Source of the DNA: Candidatus Latescibacterota bacterium
GTDB lineage: Bacteria > Hydrothermota > Tepidihabitantia > Tepidihabitantales > CAIPLT01
Direction of reading: 5' to 3'
DNA length: 33,466 bases
Assembly (NCBI GenBank): GCA_018335915.1
Contig: JAGXRL010000156.1
Span: 1 to 33,466, forward strand
This document shows positions 21,262 to 26,345 of this stretch, piece by piece. Within the stretch, counting starts at the first letter, position 1; each line of letters opens with the position of its first letter. A program made the translations under genes and the position numbers. Below the pieces are notes generated by a model. The model saw nothing but the letters and a program-made list of their open reading frames with translations. It had not been told where the DNA came from and ran no database searches.

Positions 21262-22693
21262 ATAACTTTTCGATTGCATCGGCGCAGTTTAAAACTTCTT
21301 GTTCAGCAAAAGCCCGGCCAATAAGTTGAATCCCAGCCGGGAAGCCGTTGATTTTGTCACGGCTTGGTATTGAAATAGCCGGTAGCCCGGCTAAACTGGC
21401 TGAAGTAGTAAAAAGGTCAGAAAGATACATTGTTAAAGGGTCAGCGATTTTCTCGCCGAGTTTAAAAGGTGGGGTTGGTGCGGTTGGAGTAATGATAATA
21501 TCACAAGTTTTGAATGCCTGGTCAAAATCCTGTTTTATCAAAGCGCGGACTTTTTGGGCAGTGCCGTAATATTCATCATAATATCCTTTGGATAGACCAT
21601 AGGTGCCGAGCAAGATTCTGCGTTTTACTTCCGCGCCAAAACCCTGCCCGCGGGTCTGTTCGTACATTTCGATTAAATCATCTTTGGTTATTCGTAAACC
21701 GTATTTGACGCCATCATAACGGGCTAAATTGGATGATGCTTCAGCAGTACAGATGAGCTGGTAGGTTGCGATTGTATAACTTGTATGCGGCAGAGAAATC
21801 TGTTTGACGGCTTTGCATTTTTTACCGAGTTCAGCAATCGTCTTTTCCACGATTTGAGCAATTCGCGGGTCAAGTCCTTTGGTAAAATATTCTTGGGGCA
21901 CACCAATCGTATAATCTTTAAGAGCATCAGGATTGCATAAGAACTGATTAACCGGCATATTGACTGAAGTCGCATCATAGGGGTCGTGACCGGCAATTGT
22001 CGATAAGATAAGGGCAGCATCCTGAACAGTTTTAGTTATCGGTCCGATGCAATCAAGCGATGAGGCAAAAGCAATTAACCCATAACGGGAAACCCGGCCG
22101 TAAGTAGGTTTTAATCCGACTACGCCGCAAAACGCGGCTGGCAATCGAACCGAGCCGCCCGTATCAGTGCCAAGCGCTCCCAAGCAACCCGAATAAGCAA
22201 TTGCCGCAGCAGAACCGCCGCTTGAGCCACCCGGCACATATTCAGGATTGAGTGGATTGGCAACTTTACCGAAATAAGAAGTCTCATTCGATGAGCCCAT
22301 GGCAAATTCATCGAGATTGGTTTTACCAATAATAATCACACCGGCATCTTTGAGTCTTTGTACGGCAGTAGCATCGTACGGACTATTGAAATTATGTAAA
22401 ATACGAGAACCGCAGGTCGCGAGTTTATCTTTGACACAGATATTATCTTTTATTGCAAAAGGAATGCCGGTTAAAGGATGCAGGTTTGAAAAGTCTTTGA
22501 CCGTCTGGTCTAATTGCTGCGCCTGCTCAAAAGATTCTTGTTCAAATAGACTAATATAAGCGGAAATTTTCTTTTCGTTGTTTTTTATCTGCTGAAAAAC
22601 CGATTCAATGACATCAAAAAATTTTATTTCTTTGTTCTTTAGTTTTTGATGGATAGCGGCGATTGATAATCTGGCTAAATCAGATTTATTCAT
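21254..22693 (-). CDS. gatA: Asp-tRNA(Asn)/Glu-tRNA(Gln) amidotransferase subunit A
   Basis: About 479 residues of the amidase-signature family; it liberates ammonia from glutamine for the GatB active site. The catalytic Lys is in IPFAIKDNICV, and the Ser-cis-Ser-nucleophile segment is PGGSSGGSAAAIA...LGTDTGGSVRLPAAFCGVVGLKPTYGRVSRYGL. Further family blocks are EVKRRILLGTYGLSKGYYDEYY and ITPTAPTPPFKLGE. The track start at 22756 lies inside gatC; ATG 22693 (MNKSDLARLSI) gives the normal N-terminus and a 4-nt ATGA overlap with the gatC stop. Gene order C-A-B with overlapping ends ensures balanced subunits. Confidence 0.97.
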   Translation of the reverse strand: MNKSDLARLSIAAIHQKLKNKEIKFFDVIESVFQQIKNNEKKISAYISLFEQESFEQAQQLDQTVKDFSNLHPLTGIPFAIKDNICVKDKLATCGSRILHNFNSPYDATAVQRLKDAGVIIIGKTNLDEFAMGSSNETSYFGKVANPLNPEYVPGGSSGGSAAAIAYSGCLGALGTDTGGSVRLPAAFCGVVGLKPTYGRVSRYGLIAFASSLDCIGPITKTVQDAALILSTIAGHDPYDATSVNMPVNQFLCNPDALKDYTIGVPQEYFTKGLDPRIAQIVEKTIAELGKKCKAVKQISLPHTSYTIATYQLICTAEASSNLARYDGVKYGLRITKDDLIEMYEQTRGQGFGAEVKRRILLGTYGLSKGYYDEYYGTAQKVRALIKQDFDQAFKTCDIIITPTAPTPPFKLGEKIADPLTMYLSDLFTTSASLAGLPAISIPSRDKINGFPAGIQLIGRAFAEQEVLNCADAIEKLYA

Positions 22694-22974
22694 TCTAAAA
22701 CTGGGGGCACATAAAAATGGTGGTGTTTTTGATAGGGCAGCATTTCGGTTGCGCATTTTACTGCTTTTAGCAGGTCTGGTCTAAGGGGCAAGCTAATCGC
22801 GACCGCATGAGTCATCGGCTCGACTTTTTGTAAATCGAGATTTTTTATCATTTCAAAGTATTCGACGATTTTCTCGATGTCATTGGTCAAAGAAACCGCT
22901 TCGGATTGAGTAAGACCTAAACGGGCGAGTTTTGCGACTTTAGTTAATTCTGATGCGGATATTTTCGTGCTCAT
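22690..22974 (-). CDS. gatC: Asp-tRNA(Asn)/Glu-tRNA(Gln) amidotransferase subunit C
   Basis: A 94-residue GatC, the small belt-like subunit that stabilises GatA-GatB. Typical features are ISASELTKVAKLARLGLTQSE, FEMIKNLDLQKVEPMTHAV and a C-terminal extended region ending LPYQKHHHFYVPPVLE. The track starts at a TTG (22983); ATG 22974 is preferred although no SD is obvious. The stop overlaps the gatA start (ATGA). It lies 15 nt after the DUF5665 gene. Confidence 0.93.
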   Translation of the reverse strand: MSTKISASELTKVAKLARLGLTQSEAVSLTNDIEKIVEYFEMIKNLDLQKVEPMTHAVAISLPLRPDLLKAVKCATEMLPYQKHHHFYVPPVLE

Positions 22975-22989
22975 ACGAGACAATTATTA

Positions 22990-23310
22990 TTATCGAGCCA
23001 TCATCTGGCGCTGGGCTTCGATAAATTCGAGAATTTTTGCAATATAACCACCAATCACCGGTACGGAAACAGCCCGCTTCATGACAAGAATAAGAATTGC
23101 TGCTAAAAGCATAAATCCGATGGCAAATCCAAATCCGCGTCCAATACCAGCAACCACATTTAAGAAAAAGACTTTAAAAGGATTTCTTAAGAAGGCAATC
23201 ATCTCGCCAACACCTAAAAAGTCAAAACGTTTTAAGCCTTCTTTTGTCTTGCTTTCTTCAGTCTCTTCTGGTTTGACTGGTGGTTCGGCGATATCTTTTT
23301 TTTCTTTCAT
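22990..23310 (-). CDS. DUF5665-type small membrane protein
   Basis: 106 residues. A charged, Glu/Lys-rich cytosolic N-terminus (about 35 residues) is followed by FLRNPFKVFFLNVVAGIGRGFGFAIGFMLLAAILILVMKRAV, with one or two membrane helices, and an amphipathic tail (IAKILEFIEAQRQMM). FLNxxAGIxRGxGFAIGF is the conserved block of the DUF5665 family, of unknown function. It is encoded between the HD hydrolase (1-nt gap) and gatC (15-nt gap), so co-transcribed with both; the link to tRNA amidation may be only co-expression. Confidence 0.8.
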   Translation of the reverse strand: MKEKKDIAEPPVKPEETEESKTKEGLKRFDFLGVGEMIAFLRNPFKVFFLNVVAGIGRGFGFAIGFMLLAAILILVMKRAVSVPVIGGYIAKILEFIEAQRQMMAR

Positions 23311-23311
23311 C

Positions 23312-23974
23312 TTATATCAAACGGTTATTGTTTATAACTAATTCAAACTTGCATTTTATGAAATCAGCGGCGCGTCTTGAGATTACCATGCGCGATAAAA
23401 AGATTTCAAAATAGTCCATAACCGGTGCGATTGAGGTATCAATAGTTATATCAAAGGTAATTTTATGTTCCCGCCGATTGACAGTTAAGGTTGATTTTTT
23501 AACTGCAAAATTAACGCGGTCGTGAATATCGAATTTAATAAATTCAGGATTGCGCACCCGGCTTTGATGCACATCTGATTTATCAGCTAAAATCAAGGCA
23601 GCAGAGATTTCTGAAACCGGATTGCCATTTTCTTCGTGATGATTACCTATGGCAGAGATAATCTCGGCAATTTCACAAGCGGGCATTTGCATTCGGGATA
23701 AAATATCCCGTGCAATCAAGGCACTTATCTGTTCGTGGCGCTCACGGGATACGACATTACCAATATCATGCAAGTATCCGGCAATTGCAGCCATTTCGCA
23801 TAACCGTTCATTATAACCTAACTCAACTAAAAGATTACGGGCTTTTTTAGCAATCAAACGGGCATGACGGGACCCGTGTTCAGTATAACCGATAATTTCC
23901 AGATAGCGGTCAGCCTGAATAATATATGCCTGCACTTCCGTATCTTTCATAATTGTTTTTAAAGTCACTTCCAT
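23312..23974 (-). CDS. HD-domain phosphohydrolase
   Basis: A 220-residue HD-superfamily protein. The metal ligands are visible as H in TEHGSRHARLIAKKARNL, the HD pair in AAIAGYLHDIGNV, His residues in ERHEQISALIARDI and IGNHHEENG, and D in ALILADKSDVHQSRVR. The last 70 residues form a separate small beta-rich segment (VNFAVKKSTLTVNRREHKITFDITID). This architecture (HD then a short tail) is found in cytosolic HD hydrolases of Gram-positive and thermophilic bacteria with unassigned substrate. It is the first gene of the operon leading to gatCAB. The ATG is 8 nt after a perfect TATAAT with no SD, so probably leaderless. Confidence 0.88.
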   Translation of the reverse strand: MEVTLKTIMKDTEVQAYIIQADRYLEIIGYTEHGSRHARLIAKKARNLLVELGYNERLCEMAAIAGYLHDIGNVVSRERHEQISALIARDILSRMQMPACEIAEIISAIGNHHEENGNPVSEISAALILADKSDVHQSRVRNPEFIKFDIHDRVNFAVKKSTLTVNRREHKITFDITIDTSIAPVMDYFEIFLSRMVISRRAADFIKCKFELVINNNRLI

Positions 23975-23982
23975 AAGTATTG

Positions 23983-24011
23983 ATTATAGACCCGATTAGA
24001 TGTTAAGTCAA
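23983..24011 (-). promoter_or_regulatory. Promoter of the HD-DUF5665-gatCAB operon, leaderless geometry
   Basis: Minus strand: TTGACT (24006-24011), 17-nt spacer, TATAAT (23983-23988), then 8 nt to the ATG. One of the best promoter matches in the window. Confidence 0.8.
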
Positions 24012-24066
24012 TAAGCGATTAGCCGTTAGTCGTTAGCGGACAGCGGGGAACGGAGAGCGGTAAGCA
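24009..24066. repeat. Degenerate GTTAGC/AGCGG short tandem repeat
   Basis: The stretch GATTAGCCGTTAGTCGTTAG then CGGACAGCGGGGAACGGAGAGCGG is built from imperfect 6-8 nt units (GTTAGCG, AGCGG). It lies between the divergent HD and TGS-GTPase promoters. No coding potential. Confidence 0.45.
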
Positions 24067-24075
24067 GAATATAAT

Positions 24076-24120
24076 AAGCATGACGCGTGAAGCGTATATC
24101 TGCGTTCGAGCGTGATGCTT
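24076..24120. promoter_or_regulatory. Inverted repeat touching the TGS-GTPase promoter (possible operator)
   Basis: AAGCATGACGC (24076-24086) and GCGTGATGCTT (24110-24120) are complementary at 10 of 11 positions around a 23-nt centre; the right arm's final TT is the start of the -35 TTGACA. It could be a repressor site or simply another fold-back repeat. Confidence 0.35.
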
Positions 24121-24146
24121 GACATTCTGACTAATCTCAGTAAAAA
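24119..24146 (+). promoter_or_regulatory. Promoter of the TGS GTPase gene, leaderless geometry
   Basis: TTGACA (24119-24124), 16-nt spacer and TAAAAA (24141-24146), with the ATG 6 nt further; no SD. The -10 is weaker than in the other cases. Confidence 0.5.
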
Positions 24147-24152
24147 TGTAAT

Positions 24153-25112
24153 ATGCCGGCAAATTTGACACCCCAATATCTGGAAGCGGATAAACGGTTT
24201 AAACAGGCAAAAACGACAGAAGAGAAAATCGCCTGCCTGCAGGAGATGATGGCTGTGATTCCCAAGCATAAGGGAACCGAAAAAATGCGGGCAGATATGA
24301 AAACGCGGCTTTCCAAACTAATGAAACAAAAAGGCAAAAAATCCGGAACCCATCGTGCAGTCTGGTATCACTTTGAAAAACAGGGGGCAGGACAGGTTGC
24401 GATTTTTGGTACCGTGAACACGGGTAAGTCTTCGGTCGTGAAGATTCTGACCGGCTGTCAGACCGAGGTTGCGCCTTATCCTTTTACGACAACAATTCCG
24501 ATAACAGGGATGCTCATCTATGAAGATGTTCAGATTCAGTTGATTGATACGCCGCCTTTGACCGAAGACAGCCCGCCCTGGTTATTTCATATTTTACGGA
24601 CTGCGGATTCAGTGGTCTGGATAGTGGATGTGAGTGCGGATGACCTGCTTGAAACAACTGAACTTTGTATCAAGAAACTACAGGGAGCGAATTTGTATCC
24701 GAGCGCAGAAAATCCCGCGGTCAATAAAAAGATGCTCATAGTTGCCAATAAAACCGACCAGCCGAATGCGAAATTTGGTCTGGAAATATTAAAAGAGCTG
24801 ATACCGAACACACAATTTATCGAAGTTTCGGTCAGCCGGGCACAGGGTTTGGAAGATTTGAAAACAAGGATTTTTGAGAGTCTGGATGTTATTCGGGTCT
24901 ATACCAAACCGCAGGGTAAACCGCCGGATTTAACCGACCCGGTAATAATGAAAAAAGGCGGCTCGGTTATGGATGCGGCAAAAACTCTGCACAAAGATTT
25001 TGCCGCAAAACTCAATTATGCCCGGCTCTGGGATAATGATAAACACAATGGTCAGCGGGTTGACCGAAACTATGTGCTCAAAGATAAAGATATTATCGAG
25101 TTTCATGTGTAA
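24153..25112 (+). CDS. TGS-domain GTPase of the Obg/DRG type
   Basis: 319 residues. An N-terminal helical region (about 1-75, PQYLEADKRFKQAKTTEEKIACLQEMM) precedes a GTPase domain with G1 GTVNTGKSS, Thr in YPFTTTIPITGM (G2) and G4 NKTD. G3 is DTPPL in place of DxPG, so the glycine that normally contacts the gamma phosphate is replaced by proline. The C-terminal TGS domain (about 255-319) shows GGSVMDAAKTLHKDFAAKLNYARLWDN and NGQRVDRNYVLKDKDIIEFH, as in DRG/Rbg proteins. Members of this family associate with ribosomes, so a translation-linked role is plausible. There is no SD; the promoter geometry suggests a leaderless mRNA. It is divergent from the HD-gatCAB operon. Confidence 0.9.
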   Translation: MPANLTPQYLEADKRFKQAKTTEEKIACLQEMMAVIPKHKGTEKMRADMKTRLSKLMKQKGKKSGTHRAVWYHFEKQGAGQVAIFGTVNTGKSSVVKILTGCQTEVAPYPFTTTIPITGMLIYEDVQIQLIDTPPLTEDSPPWLFHILRTADSVVWIVDVSADDLLETTELCIKKLQGANLYPSAENPAVNKKMLIVANKTDQPNAKFGLEILKELIPNTQFIEVSVSRAQGLEDLKTRIFESLDVIRVYTKPQGKPPDLTDPVIMKKGGSVMDAAKTLHKDFAAKLNYARLWDNDKHNGQRVDRNYVLKDKDIIEFHV

Positions 25113-25182
25113 AAATAACCACAGATTATCACGGATAATAACGCCAATAAAAATTTAGTTTTACAATCAGATTTATATTGAT

Positions 25183-25290
25183 CCGGCACCTATTCTTGAG
25201 ACTTGCCTTGAATCAAGTTCAGGGTCTTCGATGTAAGCAAAGACGAGATGTTTCTATTAGGACTATACCGCATTTGAGAATAGGTGCGGG
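25183..25290. repeat. Short inverted-repeat element, copy 4
   Basis: CCGGCACCTATTCT (25183-25196) pairs with AGAATAGGTGCGGG (25277-25290) at 13 of 14 positions, with an 80-nt non-coding centre that also holds CTTGAATCAAG. The right end matches copy 1 (GAGAATAGGTGCGGGG) and touches the -35 of the next promoter. Confidence 0.65.
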
Positions 25291-25291
25291 G

Positions 25292-25320
25292 TTGACAGGA
25301 TTATTAATTACAGGTATATT
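25292..25320 (+). promoter_or_regulatory. Promoter of the 25336 gene
   Basis: TTGACA (25292-25297), 17-nt spacer, TATATT (25315-25320), then 15 nt (GAGGTGAGGAAAAAT) to the ATG. The -35 begins 1 nt after inverted-repeat copy 4. The predicted leader is about 9 nt and would keep only GAGGA of the SD-like text. Confidence 0.65.
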
Positions 25321-25335
25321 GAGGTGAGGAAAAAT

Positions 25336-25935
25336 ATGCGGAAGATAATAGTAATTATACTTATCGGTATAATTTTCACATCAATCCATGCTGATACCGA
25401 ACAACAGTTCCAAATCGGGATGAAGAAAGTCGGTCTTACTGAAATTATAACTACTGACGGTGTTAAGCATACGGGCAGGATATTATATGTCCGAGACAGT
25501 CTTTTACTGTTTTGGGAGACGACTTCCTCATTTAAGAGTGATTTTCTTGATAAGTACGGGATGATTTATGATTATTCTGACATCGAGCGAATTAGAATCA
25601 AAAGCAGAAATGGTGCCAGCGCAGGATTTTCAATCGGTACTTGCGTTGGTGTTTCGAGCGGAGTTGCGTACGGGGACCGAGTATATCAAAGAGAAGCAAG
25701 TTCATGTCTAAGATTGCCGCTCGAATACTACTTAATTAAATACGCATGTATGTTTGGTGGTAGTGGTGCGGTGATTGGCGGAATTATCGGTTCGATTTTT
25801 GATAAAGAAGGTTATGACATTAAAGGCGATTATAATTTATACCGAAAAATTCTACCTGTGATAAATCAACATGCTGTTTTTCCGTATTATCTGACGGTAG
25901 AGTTACATAATTTTATTCAAGAGCAAAAACGGTAA
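25336..25935 (+). CDS. Exported protein with glycine-zipper-like segment, unknown function
   Basis: About 199 residues. The track start (25324) is a GTG; ATG 25336 directly opens a signal peptide (MRKIIVIILIGIIFTSIHA). A small beta-rich region follows (EIITTDGVKHTGRILYVRDSLLLFWE), then YDYSDIERIRIKS. Such 'ITTDG..YxGxI..V.DS.I' segments occur in exported proteins with a repeated SH3/Lsm-like fold. Two small-residue-rich segments come next: NGASAGFSIGTCVGVSSGVAYGD and MFGGSGAVIGGIIGSIFDKEGYDIKGD, a glycine-zipper pattern typical of outer-membrane or envelope proteins. No enzyme motif was found. The promoter is strong, and nothing follows in the same direction. Confidence 0.75.
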   Translation: MRKIIVIILIGIIFTSIHADTEQQFQIGMKKVGLTEIITTDGVKHTGRILYVRDSLLLFWETTSSFKSDFLDKYGMIYDYSDIERIRIKSRNGASAGFSIGTCVGVSSGVAYGDRVYQREASSCLRLPLEYYLIKYACMFGGSGAVIGGIIGSIFDKEGYDIKGDYNLYRKILPVINQHAVFPYYLTVELHNFIQEQKR

Positions 25936-26345
25936 AGATAGATATTACCCAAAATATTATTCTGTTTTCCGAGTGGGAATGTATATGTCGTATTCGGTTA
26001 TGGAATCGGTTGGAAAAGCTAAAACCGATTCGTATTTGAGTGCGCAGTCGGGTTCGAAGATGTGGGATAATTGTTAAGATATTTCAAAGGATGTTTATTA
26101 CGATGATTCGTGCTATGATTTTAAAGCAGAATTGTATTCAGATTTATATTTAACTTAAATAATCACCGCGATATTATGGACAGGTGCGTATAAATGGTCA
26201 TATCTGAAGTCGACTCAGGGGGCTATACCATCTTTTTGAGGAATTTTGAATCAAGAATTTGGAATTTAAAAGGTTAGAAAGATTTTTGGGTTGACAAAAG
26301 TGTTAGTTATAACTAACACTTTGTTCGGGTGCGACCCGTACCAGT
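25936..26345. other. Gene-free region between convergent genes
   Basis: No supported gene. A 9-bp hairpin without T-tract (GAATCGGTT 26003-26011 with AACCGATTC 26023-26031) lies in the left part. A partial motif ACAGGTGCG (26178-26186) recalls the inverted-repeat family but has no partner. A perfect 26-bp palindrome (26297-26322) lies close to the end of the CapA-type gene. A 30-codon ORF near 25986 has no SD and is ignored. Confidence 0.55.
26297..26322 (-). terminator. Perfect 26-bp palindrome, probable terminator of the CapA-type gene
   Basis: AAAGTGTTAGTTA is followed directly by its exact complement TAACTAACACTTT, then TTTGTC on the minus strand. It lies 23 nt after the CapA-type stop. 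A TTGACA abuts the palindrome on the plus strand, so an operator for a lost plus-strand gene is the alternative. A second small stem, CGGGT-GCG-ACCCG (26326-26338), lies between it and the gene. Confidence 0.5.

Noticed and set aside
21262-22756. Longer N-termini for gatA and gatB given in the track
   Set aside because: The extra residues do not belong to the families, and the internal ATGs give the typical 4-8 nt operon overlaps.
26003-26031. 9-bp hairpin GAATCGGTT/AACCGATTC
   Set aside because: No T-tract follows and no gene ends close by. I do not call it a terminator.
25980-26080. 30-codon ORF and possible gene remnant after the 25336 gene
   Set aside because: No SD, no recognisable motif, and frames break quickly; too weak to annotate as a pseudogene.
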